Origin: Bacteroidia bacterium
GTDB taxonomy: Bacteria > Bacteroidota > Bacteroidia > JABDFU01
Direction: 5' to 3'
NCBI GenBank assembly: GCA_020849195.1
Contig: JADLGT010000327.1
Coordinates: forward strand, 1-21,639
Length of the DNA stretch: 21,639 nt
Shown: positions 1 to 7,958 of the stretch, piece by piece
Layout: each line of letters starts with the position of its first letter
Numbering within the stretch: the first letter of the stretch is position 1
Notes under the pieces: model-generated
What the model saw: the letters and a program-made list of their open reading frames with translations, nothing else
The model's database searches: none
Told to the model about the DNA's origin: nothing
Translations under genes and position numbers: made by a program

Positions 1-52
1 AAAAAGAAAAAAAGTAGCAAAAAAAGAAAAATGAACAACAACAAAAACAAAC

Positions 53-1120
53 TTAGCTTACCTTTATTCCTGTCCTAAGAAATGGGGGCATTATAGGAGT
101 AGTAACACCTCTTGATTTAAGTTCTTGGGTAATTATGGAAAGTCGTTGTTTAGATAGTATTGAGTCGGCTTTATTATTGTAAGAAAAATTAAGTTCAACT
201 TTACACATAACACTTTCGATGTATTTAATGGTTTTAGTTACCGTTTCTAATTGATACTTCGAGTCGGGCATTAATTCGGAGCTATTATTTTTAAACTGTA
301 TTTCATCAAGTGGAAATTTATTGCCCAAAAGCAGTTCGTCGGAGGTCATTCGGTTGATATAATTATAAACATGAACCCACTCCAAATCATTGTTTTTTGC
401 TGCATTAATCATTAGTGGGAGGTAAAAATTATAGTCTGTATTGTGTGCTACAAGTATTTCCGAATATCTTCCAAAATTTTTATACCCCGGCCATCCATAT
501 TGTTGTGTAATTTCTTTAAGTCGTTTAAAGTTGGCCGAGTCTAACTTGTTCTGAAGTTTAAATAAAGAATCTATTTTGTGTTGCGAGCCCTTCTTATTCC
601 ACTCTTTAAGCATAGCTATTCTGTATTTTTGATCATTCACACACATTTCTTTCAGCTCCTTTACAATTACTTTGTTTAATTTATCATAATCCTTTTCGGC
701 TTCTTTTTTAATCATTTCAATTGTTTTGTCCCACTGCGGATCGTCATGTATAAAATCAAATACTTTTTCAGTTAAAATATCATTTAAAAGACAGTATTCT
801 GTAGTGTCGATGTTGCAGAAATAAAATTTACTTGACCCAATCAACATACGAAGGTTTTTAAATGCTTCTTCCTTATTTTTAGTTAGTGTATATAAGTAGG
901 CTAATGTGAATCTGCCCCAGTCGTCTAAGGGGCTTAACAGATTGGCTTTTTCATATAGCGCAATGGATTCTACTGCTTTATCTTCCGGAAGTGAATCGGC
1001 TTTATCTATCAATGCTTTTTGTTCAATAAAATTGTAATACGCTCTATTTAACTGCGAATAACATAGTGTTGAGCTAATAAAAAGTAAGAACAAGGATGGA
1101 AGTAAAAGTTTCCCTTTCAT
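53..1120 (-). CDS. Exported protein: TPR-like region, DUF6624-like domain, weak OmpA-like C-terminus
   Basis: Starting from the ATG at 1120 the product is 355 aa with a signal peptide (basic MKGK, then a hydrophobic run to about residue 20, cleavage near YSQ), so it should be exported to the periplasm or outer membrane. A GTG at 1138 adds six residues and is less attractive because it lengthens the n-region. Residues about 40-95 (KAVESIALYEKA...) look like TPR helices. Residues about 165-270 contain LKEITQQYGWPGY and a following His/Asp segment that resemble the DUF6624 family core. The last ~80 residues (IQFKNNSSEL near the front, LSKQRLSIITQELKSRGV near the end) have the spacing of an OmpA-like peptidoglycan-binding domain but lack its key Asp/Arg pattern in full. 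Domain calls are from memory of the families. The biological role is unknown. Confidence 0.7.
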   Translation of the reverse strand: MKGKLLLPSLFLLFISSTLCYSQLNRAYYNFIEQKALIDKADSLPEDKAVESIALYEKANLLSPLDDWGRFTLAYLYTLTKNKEEAFKNLRMLIGSSKFYFCNIDTTEYCLLNDILTEKVFDFIHDDPQWDKTIEMIKKEAEKDYDKLNKVIVKELKEMCVNDQKYRIAMLKEWNKKGSQHKIDSLFKLQNKLDSANFKRLKEITQQYGWPGYKNFGRYSEILVAHNTDYNFYLPLMINAAKNNDLEWVHVYNYINRMTSDELLLGNKFPLDEIQFKNNSSELMPDSKYQLETVTKTIKYIESVMCKVELNFSYNNKADSILSKQRLSIITQELKSRGVTTPIMPPFLRTGIKVS

Positions 1121-1275
1121 CCGTATATATTTTTCCACTATTGTCCTACTAAAATTAATTTGTAAAAATAACCTTTGATTCTGTACAAAAGTGACCTCCC
1201 ATCTAAAATTTCATTGCCATTTGCTGACCGGGCGGAGGCTTATGTTTTTTCAAGTTTCTGCTTGTCGGATGCCTG

Positions 1276-1291
1276 CCTGTCGGCAGACAGG
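1276..1291. repeat. Short GC-rich hairpin (CCTGTC-GGCA-GACAGG)
   Basis: A perfect 6-bp inverted repeat with a GGCA loop sits in the 290-bp intergenic stretch before the O-antigen ligase-like gene. The upstream CCTG partly repeats the left arm. Similar GC-rich CTGCC/GGCAG palindromes are scattered through many Bacteroidota genomes. Here it is seen once, so its repeat status is inferred. It has no T-run and is not a typical terminator. Confidence 0.45.
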
Positions 1292-1411
1292 AAATACCCA
1301 TGTTATTCATTTGTGTTTGCAATACCATAGGTATCACAGGTGTTTCAACAGAGTTATTTATCGGACCAAGCCACTAATCTCATTTTCTTGCGGCACAATT
1401 AGTGTATCTTT

Positions 1412-3007
1412 ATGCCGTTAATAAAGCGTATGCAAGTTTCCCGCCCGCAAATTCATAAATGGATTTATTTTTTCAGCTTATCGGTAATTGCCGTAGGCAT
1501 GCCTCTCTCGGAGTTTTTAATGAGCATAGGGCAAATCATTATGGCTGCCAACTGGTTTATAGAAGGAAATGTTATTGAAAAGTTCAAACAATTTTGGAAA
1601 AACAAAACTGCCGTACTCATCAGCTCATTATTGTTGCTTCATGCGCTCGGGCTTATTTATACAAGTGATTTTGAATACGCATTAAATGATTTACGCATAA
1701 AAGCTCCGATATTAATTCTTGCTGTACTCATCTCCACATCCGAGCCACTTACAAAGCAAGTATTCGATTGGCTCATGGCTATTTTTGTTGCATCGGTAGT
1801 AACCGGCACATTTATCAGTATGGGTGTGTACGATGGAATAGTTCCTGTTAAAACACCGGTAACCGACATGCGCGATATTTCTATTTTTATTTCTCATATC
1901 CGTTTCAGCTTACTTATATGTATTTCTATTTTTATAATTGTTGGTTATTTTTTTAACGAGCCTCAACATCTACGAAAATTTTTATTTGTAATTGCCGTTA
2001 TATGGCTTGTTGTTTTCCTTACTATACTCGATTCGCTTACAGGTGTTGTTGTACTTGTTGCTGCAGCATGTGTTTTGTTATTACGCACCTTTCTTATTTC
2101 CAACAAAAATTGGCAGAAGTTGCTTGCTTTAACAATTGTTTCAACAATTATTGCCGGCACTGTGTTTTATTTAAAACCATTAATAAAAACCGACGGAGCG
2201 ATTCAACAGGTTGATTATTGGAAGTTGGAAAAGAAAACTGCAAATGGAAATCCTTATACCTATTACGAATTAAATAAAGACACCGAAAATGGCTACCTCT
2301 TATGGATATATGTGTGTTGGCCCGAAGTTGAAAGAGCATGGGATGCGCGTTCGTCAATAAAAATATCTGAAAAAAATAAAAGGGGCGATGATATAAAGTT
2401 TACGTTGATTCGTTACCTAAGCTCAAAGGGCTGGCGTAAAGATTCGCTTGCCGTGGCTTCGCTGAGTGATTATGAAATTAAGCAAATTGAAAATGGAATT
2501 GCAAATATTAATTATGTTGGAAAGTCTAAGATAACAATGCGTATAATGGAAACGCTTTGGGAGTTACAAGATTATAAAATGGGACGAGATATGAACGGGC
2601 ACTCGGTAGCGCAGCGAATTGAATTTTGGAAGGCAGGTTGGCACATTTTTAAAAAGCATCCGTTGATAGGCGTTGGCACCGGCGATATCAAAAACGAATA
2701 TGCTTCAGCTTACAATGAAATTAAATCACCGCTCGATACCGAACACCGCCTGCGCTCGCACAACCAATACCTCTCCATAGCTGTTGCCTTTGGAACTCTA
2801 GGGTTTATTTGGTTTATTATAGTGCTGATGTATCCTTTTGTTCGTTACAGGTTGTGGAATAATTATTTGTACTTCACTTTTTTTTTAATTGCTATTCTTT
2901 CGTTTTTGAATGAAGATACCCTCGAAACGCAACCGGGTCTTACTTTTTTCGCTTTTTTTAATGCCCTGTTACTGTTTGGAGTGAAGAAAGAAATAGTAAC
3001 ACAATAA
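1412..3007 (+). CDS. O-antigen ligase / polymerase family membrane protein (Wzy/WaaL-like)
   Basis: A 531-aa polytopic membrane protein. The N-terminal ~250 residues form a series of hydrophobic segments, then comes a hydrophilic region of about 160 residues (roughly 255-415), then the family signature HPLIGVGTGD (about residue 415) followed by RSHNQYL (about 447) and three more membrane segments. This HP.iGvGtG...sHNqyl pattern is the PF04932 O-antigen ligase hallmark, in which the large periplasmic loop holds catalytic His/Arg residues. The protein would join or polymerise surface glycans on a lipid carrier in the inner membrane. No glycosyltransferase neighbours are present, so whether it acts as ligase, polymerase or a protein O-glycosyltransferase cannot be decided. 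The start could instead be the ATG at 1430, because a weak -7-like TATCTTTA overlaps the first ATG. Confidence 0.85.
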   Translation: MPLIKRMQVSRPQIHKWIYFFSLSVIAVGMPLSEFLMSIGQIIMAANWFIEGNVIEKFKQFWKNKTAVLISSLLLLHALGLIYTSDFEYALNDLRIKAPILILAVLISTSEPLTKQVFDWLMAIFVASVVTGTFISMGVYDGIVPVKTPVTDMRDISIFISHIRFSLLICISIFIIVGYFFNEPQHLRKFLFVIAVIWLVVFLTILDSLTGVVVLVAAACVLLLRTFLISNKNWQKLLALTIVSTIIAGTVFYLKPLIKTDGAIQQVDYWKLEKKTANGNPYTYYELNKDTENGYLLWIYVCWPEVERAWDARSSIKISEKNKRGDDIKFTLIRYLSSKGWRKDSLAVASLSDYEIKQIENGIANINYVGKSKITMRIMETLWELQDYKMGRDMNGHSVAQRIEFWKAGWHIFKKHPLIGVGTGDIKNEYASAYNEIKSPLDTEHRLRSHNQYLSIAVAFGTLGFIWFIIVLMYPFVRYRLWNNYLYFTFFLIAILSFLNEDTLETQPGLTFFAFFNALLLFGVKKEIVTQ

Positions 3008-3050
3008 GTTTATCCTTCGTATTTTTATACTTCTAAACCATTCGAAGAAA

Positions 3051-4238
3051 ATGAATAGTGCTATAGGATTGGAAGTCTTATTCGAGTTCGCTAATGAAGG
3101 CATACTCATTGCCAATAAATTGGGCGATATTATAAAAATCAACCCAAGTGCCGAGCGACTCTTTGGTTACAAAAAAGGCGAATTGGTTGGAAAAAAAATA
3201 GAAACACTTATTCCTAAGCGCCTCGCCGATGCCCATCTAAAACACCGTACCACGTACAACCATAACCCACATGCCCGCGCTATGGGCGCAGGTATAGAAT
3301 TGTACGGCAAACGAAAAGACAATACCGAACTGCCTGTTGAAGTGAGCCTAAGCCCGTATGTAAATAACAACGAACATTTTGTAATCGCATTTATTATCGA
3401 CATATCGGAGCGAAAAAAAAATCAAGAGCGTATAAAAAATCACTCTATTGAACTTGAAAAGCAGGTGCATGATCGCACACTTATACTTGAAGAGGCAGTA
3501 ACAGAGTTGGAGCAGACAAAAAACGAACTTAAAAAAGCGCTCGATAAAGAAAGAGAACTTAACGATATGAAGTCGAGATTTGTGTCGATGGCCTCTCACG
3601 AGTTCAGAACACCTCTTGCCACCATTCTGTCGTCGTTATCATTGGTCAGTAAGTATATAGAGAAAAACGACAACGAAAAACGAATCAAACACATTGCTCG
3701 CATTAAGTCGGCCGTGAATAACATGACCGATATTTTAAACGACTTCCTATCGCTCAGCAAACTCGAAGAAGGAAAAATTACAAACAGTCCTGAGCAATTC
3801 GATTTGAAACGTTTTACCGAAGAGCTGGTACAGGAAATGACTGCGATTGTAAAGCCCGATCAAGTAATCGATTATATTCACCTGAGCGAAAGCACCGGTG
3901 TAACCCTTGACAAAAAATTGATAAAAAATATTTTCTTCAATCTTATTTCCAACGCTATAAAATTTTCGGACGAAGGACAAGTGATTGACGTAGAAACAAA
4001 CATCGACAAAAAATCAATCCGCATACTTGTTCGCGATAAAGGAATCGGTATTTCCGAAGCAGATAAAGAGCATTTATTCGAACGTTTTTTCAGAGCTAAA
4101 AACGCATTTAATATACAAGGTACGGGCTTGGGATTAAATATTATTTCGAAATACGTTGAGCTGATGAATGGAGAAATAGGAGTAGAAAGCAAACTCAACG
4201 AAGGAACCACATTTACAATAACTTTGCCTAAAAATTAA
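3051..4238 (+). CDS. Soluble PAS-domain sensor histidine kinase
   Basis: A 395-aa kinase without signal peptide or membrane segment, so a cytoplasmic sensor. Residues about 10-122 are a PAS domain (GDIIKINPSAERLFGY, then GKRKDNTELPVEVSLSP, closing with DISERK). Residues about 123-172 are a charged coiled coil. The dimerisation/phosphoacceptor domain has the H-box SHEFRTPL with His183. The ATPase domain shows the N box NLISNAIKFS (about 297-306), G1 DKGIGIS, F box LFERFF and G2 GTGLGLNI. It lies 10 bp upstream of the receiver-CRP gene, so the two almost certainly form an operon and a cognate two-component pair. The input signal is unknown. The PAS domain is of the type used for redox, oxygen or small-ligand sensing. 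Confidence 0.93.
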   Translation: MNSAIGLEVLFEFANEGILIANKLGDIIKINPSAERLFGYKKGELVGKKIETLIPKRLADAHLKHRTTYNHNPHARAMGAGIELYGKRKDNTELPVEVSLSPYVNNNEHFVIAFIIDISERKKNQERIKNHSIELEKQVHDRTLILEEAVTELEQTKNELKKALDKERELNDMKSRFVSMASHEFRTPLATILSSLSLVSKYIEKNDNEKRIKHIARIKSAVNNMTDILNDFLSLSKLEEGKITNSPEQFDLKRFTEELVQEMTAIVKPDQVIDYIHLSESTGVTLDKKLIKNIFFNLISNAIKFSDEGQVIDVETNIDKKSIRILVRDKGIGISEADKEHLFERFFRAKNAFNIQGTGLGLNIISKYVELMNGEIGVESKLNEGTTFTITLPKN

Positions 4239-4248
4239 AAATATACTT

Positions 4249-5304
4249 ATGAAAAAAATTCTCCTTATTGAAGACAATAATGATATGCGTGAAAATACGG
4301 CCGAAATATTAGAATTGGCCGGCTATACTGTTATTACTGCAAAAAATGGAAAGATTGGAGTTGACCTTGCACAAAAAGAAATACCCGATTTAATTATTTG
4401 CGATATTATGATGCCGGAGCTTGATGGGTATGGTGTTTTACACATGCTTAGTAAAAACAGCAACACTGTTGCCATTCCATTTGTATTTCTAACTGCCAAA
4501 ACCGAACGCAGCGACCTTCGCAAAGGAATGGAGATGGGCGCCGACGATTACGTTACCAAACCGTTTGACGACTTAGAGCTGTTGAAAGCAGTAGAGAGCA
4601 GATTAAAAAAATCGGAAATTATAAAATCTGAATATTCGAAGGGAGTTCAAGGGGTGTATGATTTTTTGGATGAAATAAAATCGTTGAACGATCTTAAAAA
4701 AATTACCGATGGGAAAAAAATATACAAATACAAAAAGAAAGATGTAATTTATAGCGAAGCAGGCTACCCAAGCGGGGTTTACCTTGTTGTTAAAGGCAAG
4801 GTAAAAGCCTTCAAAACTAACGACGACGGCAAAGAGCTGATAACCTCGCTGTATAAAGAAGGAGATTTTTTTGGATATGCTGACTTGTTGGAGGAGCGTA
4901 CGTATAATGAATCGACCGCAGTTTTGGAAGACGCAGAAGTAAATATTATTCCTAAAGAAGATTTTTATTCACTTATTTTTAAAAATACCGAAGTCGCCAA
5001 ACGCTTTATAAAACTTTTGGCAAACGACTTGATTGAAAAAGAAAACCAACTGCTTAAATTAGCCTATAATTCGGTTCGGAAAAGGGTGGCTGAAGCGTTA
5101 ACAACACTTCAAAAAAGGTACACAGCCGGAGATGATAATTTCAAAATGGCCATATCGCGTGAAGACGTGGCTAACATGGCCGGTACTTCTACCGAAACAG
5201 CCATCAGAATGTTATCCGATTTTAAAGAAGAGAAACTAATAGAAATAAAAGGAAGTACAATAACTCTTCTACATATCGAAAAATTAGAACGGATGAAAAA
5301 TTAA
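4249..5304 (+). CDS. Response regulator: receiver domain fused to CRP/FNR-type transcription factor
   Basis: A 351-aa protein with three parts. Residues 1-120 are a complete receiver domain: acidic pair E8/D9, phosphoacceptor Asp52 in CDIMMPELDG, Thr82 and Lys104 in TKPF. Residues about 150-255 form a cyclic-nucleotide-binding fold (VIYSEAGYPSGVYLVVKGKV, then GDFFGYADLL). Residues about 270-345 form a CRP-type winged helix with recognition segment ISREDVANMAGTSTETAIR. There is no FNR-like N-terminal cysteine cluster, so an Fe-S oxygen sensor is unlikely. The usual cAMP-contacting Arg-Ser/Thr pair of the CRP pocket is not obvious, so ligand binding is uncertain. Phosphorylation by the kinase just upstream probably controls DNA binding. 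The target promoters are not visible. Confidence 0.92.
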   Translation: MKKILLIEDNNDMRENTAEILELAGYTVITAKNGKIGVDLAQKEIPDLIICDIMMPELDGYGVLHMLSKNSNTVAIPFVFLTAKTERSDLRKGMEMGADDYVTKPFDDLELLKAVESRLKKSEIIKSEYSKGVQGVYDFLDEIKSLNDLKKITDGKKIYKYKKKDVIYSEAGYPSGVYLVVKGKVKAFKTNDDGKELITSLYKEGDFFGYADLLEERTYNESTAVLEDAEVNIIPKEDFYSLIFKNTEVAKRFIKLLANDLIEKENQLLKLAYNSVRKRVAEALTTLQKRYTAGDDNFKMAISREDVANMAGTSTETAIRMLSDFKEEKLIEIKGSTITLLHIEKLERMKN

Positions 5305-5324
5305 CGGTTTTATGCAAGTAGTGT

Positions 5325-5672
5325 TCAGCAATAAACAACCACGCTTACCTTATCTACATTGCCATTAATGGGCGGCTTTAACTTGGTAAGCTTCACCTCA
5401 GCACTTTTCAGCGTTTTAAATTGCATTTTAAGCTTATCGATAATACGTTGTGCCACTTGCTCAATAAGTTTCGAGCGTATGGCCATTTCAGCTTCAACTA
5501 TGCTGTACACCTCACAGTAGTCAATGGTTTTGCTTAGGTCGTCGGTTTTAGCGGCTTCACTAAAATCGGTATCAATCATTACATCTACAATGTAATGCCC
5601 GCCTTCACGCGCCTCTTGTTCCAAGCAACCATGGTAGGCATATAGTTTAATTCCTTCTACATTAATTTTCAC
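5325..5672 (-). CDS. folB: Dihydroneopterin aldolase
   Basis: A 115-aa protein of normal FolB length. It converts 7,8-dihydroneopterin to 6-hydroxymethyl-dihydropterin and glycolaldehyde in tetrahydrofolate synthesis, in the cytoplasm as an oligomer. The family motifs are clear: YAYHGCLEQEA with the substrate-binding Glu at residue 20, TIDYCEVY in the middle, and TKLKPPINGNV with the catalytic Lys near residue 97. It is convergent with the response regulator, with only about 20 bp between stops. Downstream on the same strand, 82 bp on, is a barrel protein unrelated to folate. Another folate gene, folC, is in the window but not linked. Confidence 0.95.
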   Translation of the reverse strand: MKINVEGIKLYAYHGCLEQEAREGGHYIVDVMIDTDFSEAAKTDDLSKTIDYCEVYSIVEAEMAIRSKLIEQVAQRIIDKLKMQFKTLKSAEVKLTKLKPPINGNVDKVSVVVYC

Positions 5673-5768
5673 TCGAATATTAGTTTAGTTAAACATTAAT
5701 TTTTTATTTGTTTCGGGTTGTTAATTCATTTGATAAGTATGCTGCAATCGCCATTCTGTTTTAATAAA

Positions 5769-6686
5769 CTAAAAATTATAATATGCTCTCAGTCCTGCAG
5801 CGTGTTGCAATGTAGATTTAGCATCAGCACCAATGTTTATTTTATCGTACGAAGGTGTGTAGAGCAGTTGTAATGTCCATTTTGCATTAGCATTTAAATT
5901 TATACCTAAACCACCAAACACTCCAAAGCCAACTCCGGTAAGATTTTTAGCACGGTAGGTAACATATCCTATTGGGTTGTATTGAGTAGTAATATCAATT
6001 TGAAGCGTGTTAATGAGGATTTGGTTTTTATCGAACTTTGCCATAGATAGGCTCGGACCAATTTCGACAAAGCAATTCAAGGGGCTGTCTTCATCGCCTA
6101 TAATACGTTGATACCCGGCTTGAAATAGTAAACGTTGCTCGTTACCCATTATAGAAAAAGTTTTTGTATTGGTATAGCCCGGCATAGTTGTATTAACCTG
6201 TGCAGTGTTTAAAGTTATCGTAAAATTTCCGCTAACTGTCAGCTTAGAAGCATACACATTAAAAACAATTGCGTTGAGATTATTAAAACAATAGCGCGTG
6301 TTTGCGCCAAGCAGTATGGCAATATTGTACTTCAGATTAATAGGCATATCGCTCTCGCTGAAACTCCAACTGCCATGATTTACATTTAATGCCGTTGCAA
6401 TACGGTCGGGTTGGCCGTTTCCGCCTCCGTACTCATAATTTATTTTGCGGTTCATCCAACTGTTGGCAAAATCATTTTTGTTACTGTTGTAATCGTAGCC
6501 ATATCCGTCGTACAAACGGGCGGTGTATTTATTAGCAAAGTAGCTCCCTACAAAAAGCCCTGCATGAAACCCTTTTAGCGATTTTGGTGGAGCACTTACA
6601 CTGTCTTGGTCGTCGGCAGTTTGTGGAAAACAGTAAAAACTCCACAGAAATGTCGCACTTAAAAAATATGTTTTTAATCGTGGCAT
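5769..6686 (-). CDS. Predicted outer-membrane beta-barrel protein
   Basis: A 305-aa protein with a signal peptide (MPRLKTYFLSATFLWSFYCFPQ) and an extracytoplasmic body rich in alternating aromatic/polar strands and Gly/Asn turns. It ends in AYYNF, an aromatic last residue of the kind recognised by the Bam machinery, so a barrel of about 10-12 strands in the outer membrane is likely. The mature N-terminus carries a linker (DDQDSVSAPPKS) before the first strand. I do not recognise a specific family or a substrate. It is divergent from the DUF6340 lipoprotein gene, and the 84-bp gap between them contains promoter-like boxes in both directions. Confidence 0.7.
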   Translation of the reverse strand: MPRLKTYFLSATFLWSFYCFPQTADDQDSVSAPPKSLKGFHAGLFVGSYFANKYTARLYDGYGYDYNSNKNDFANSWMNRKINYEYGGGNGQPDRIATALNVNHGSWSFSESDMPINLKYNIAILLGANTRYCFNNLNAIVFNVYASKLTVSGNFTITLNTAQVNTTMPGYTNTKTFSIMGNEQRLLFQAGYQRIIGDEDSPLNCFVEIGPSLSMAKFDKNQILINTLQIDITTQYNPIGYVTYRAKNLTGVGFGVFGGLGINLNANAKWTLQLLYTPSYDKINIGADAKSTLQHAAGLRAYYNF

Positions 6687-6715
6687 AATTTTGGGTAACC
6701 AAGTAATGTAATTCC

Positions 6716-6745
6716 CGAAATTACAGTTATTTTTAGTTTTGCAAA
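6716..6745 (-). promoter_or_regulatory. Candidate promoter for the barrel-protein gene
   Basis: Read on the minus strand, TTTG (6742-6745) is followed after 18 nt by TAATTTCG (6716-6723). This is one base off the Bacteroidota -7 consensus TANNTTTG with near-normal spacing (19-21). It lies 30 bp upstream of the ATG. A plus-strand TAGTTTTG (6735-6742) overlaps it, so the two divergent genes may share a control region. Confidence 0.4.
6735..6742 (+). promoter_or_regulatory. Candidate -7 box for the DUF6340-type lipoprotein gene
   Basis: TAGTTTTG matches TANNTTTG exactly and lies 28 bp before the ATG at 6771, but I find no good TTTG at the expected -33 distance. The predicted leader would be about 20 nt and would contain a four-codon reading frame (MKLK, 6760-6774) whose TGA overlaps the lipoprotein ATG as ATGA. 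Confidence 0.35.
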
Positions 6746-6770
6746 GAAACTATTATACCATGAAACTTAA

Positions 6771-7853
6771 ATGAAACAGCTATCTCATAATTCGGATTGG
6801 CTCAGCCGAGCAAAATCATTTTTCATACCTGTTCTATTCGCGAGTTTGTTTTTTTCGTGTAAAACAAATTTAGTTTACATAACTGTTACCGAACCCGCCC
6901 CGGTAAGTGCGCCAGGCTATATTAAACGGGTAGGTATCGTTAACCGAAGCGTGCCCGAAACGAATAAGAACATATTAAATAAGCTCGATCAAATACTTTC
7001 TGCGGAAGGCCCAAAGTTGGATATTGAAGGAGGAAAAGAAGCTATACGCGGAGTAAAAGACGCATTAATGCAGAATAGCCGATTCGACAATGTTATTTTT
7101 TTAGACACTATTAATTTACGCACAACCGGAGCGGGTATTTTTCCTGCTCCACTTTCGTGGGATGTAGTAGAAAACATTTGTCGTACAAACAATGTGGATG
7201 CGGTTTTTGCTTTGGAAATGTTCGATACCGATTCTAAAATAAGTTATTCGGTTGCGCCGGTAAACGCAACTACTCCTGTTGGCTCCGTTCCTGCGTTAAT
7301 ACACAATGCAAGCATGGTTACAACAGTAAAAACAGGTTGGAGAATATATGATCCCAAGGGTCGAATTGTACTCGATCAATACACAATTTCTGAAAGCCTC
7401 ACCTTTGGCGGCAGCGGTATTAATCCGGCGGCAGCGGCGGCATCTCTCCTCGAACGCAAAGAGGCCGTTAAGCAAACCGGTTATAAAGCCGGACAGGTTT
7501 ATGCACAACGCATACTCCAATATAATATTAGGGTGTCGCGCCAATATTATATTAACGGAAACCAAAATTTAAGAATGGCCAAACGTATGTCGCGCACAGG
7601 TAATTGGAGCGGTGCCGGCGAAATTTGGAAACAGGAAACCACTAATAGTAATCGGAAAATACAAGGAAGAGCCTATTACAATATGGCTATTATTAATGAA
7701 ATAAATGGCGATTTGGATGCCGCCATAGATTGGGCGCAAAAGTCGTACGAGCAATATAAAATTAAGCGGGGTTGGAGATATGCTAATGTGCTTCGCTCCC
7801 GCCGATTTGACAACAACCGTTTGCAGCAACAACTCGATCAGCAATCGAAATAA
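6771..7853 (+). CDS. DUF6340-type lipoprotein with C-terminal TPR repeats
   Basis: A 360-aa protein with a lipoprotein signal: hydrophobic FFIPVLFASLFFSC with the lipid-anchoring Cys30. The body begins YITVTEPAPVSAPGYIKRVGIVNRS and continues with NVDAVFALEMFDTD, a pattern I associate with the Bacteroidota DUF6340 family. The fold appears related to envelope-assembly lipoproteins that pair an alpha/beta domain with TPRs. Residues about 265-335 (RMSRTGNWSGAGEIWKQE, then AYYNMAIINEINGDLDAAIDW) are two TPR-like helix pairs for protein binding. It is predicted to sit on the periplasmic face of the inner or outer membrane. The function is unknown. It reads in the same direction as gmhA, but a separate promoter-like box precedes gmhA. 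Confidence 0.75.
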   Translation: MKQLSHNSDWLSRAKSFFIPVLFASLFFSCKTNLVYITVTEPAPVSAPGYIKRVGIVNRSVPETNKNILNKLDQILSAEGPKLDIEGGKEAIRGVKDALMQNSRFDNVIFLDTINLRTTGAGIFPAPLSWDVVENICRTNNVDAVFALEMFDTDSKISYSVAPVNATTPVGSVPALIHNASMVTTVKTGWRIYDPKGRIVLDQYTISESLTFGGSGINPAAAAASLLERKEAVKQTGYKAGQVYAQRILQYNIRVSRQYYINGNQNLRMAKRMSRTGNWSGAGEIWKQETTNSNRKIQGRAYYNMAIINEINGDLDAAIDWAQKSYEQYKIKRGWRYANVLRSRRFDNNRLQQQLDQQSK

Positions 7854-7875
7854 TTTTCCGATATTCTTTTGAGTG

Positions 7876-7908
7876 ATTGTATTTAGAGAATCTGAAAAAT
7901 TAATTTTG
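7876..7908 (+). promoter_or_regulatory. Candidate promoter for gmhA
   Basis: ATTG (7876-7879), 21 nt, then TAATTTTG (7901-7908), which matches TANNTTTG exactly. The spacing is within the usual 19-21 range for the Bacteroidota primary sigma factor. It lies 50 bp upstream of the gmhA ATG, giving a leader of about 43 nt. Confidence 0.55.
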
Positions 7909-7958
7909 ATGAAAAATGTATAGTAGGTAACAATAAAAACTAACTTTCAAATTAAAAC

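Noticed and set aside
1..34. Lys-rich reading frames at the left edge (for example KRKKVAKKEK then stop)
   Set aside because: Could be the tail of a plus-strand gene outside the window, but purine runs give such text by chance. Too short to support.
1191..1421. 76-codon open frame on the plus strand before the O-antigen ligase-like gene
   Set aside because: Cys/Arg/His-rich, runs through the GC hairpin and into the next gene, with no start signal or recognisable motif. Likely non-coding.
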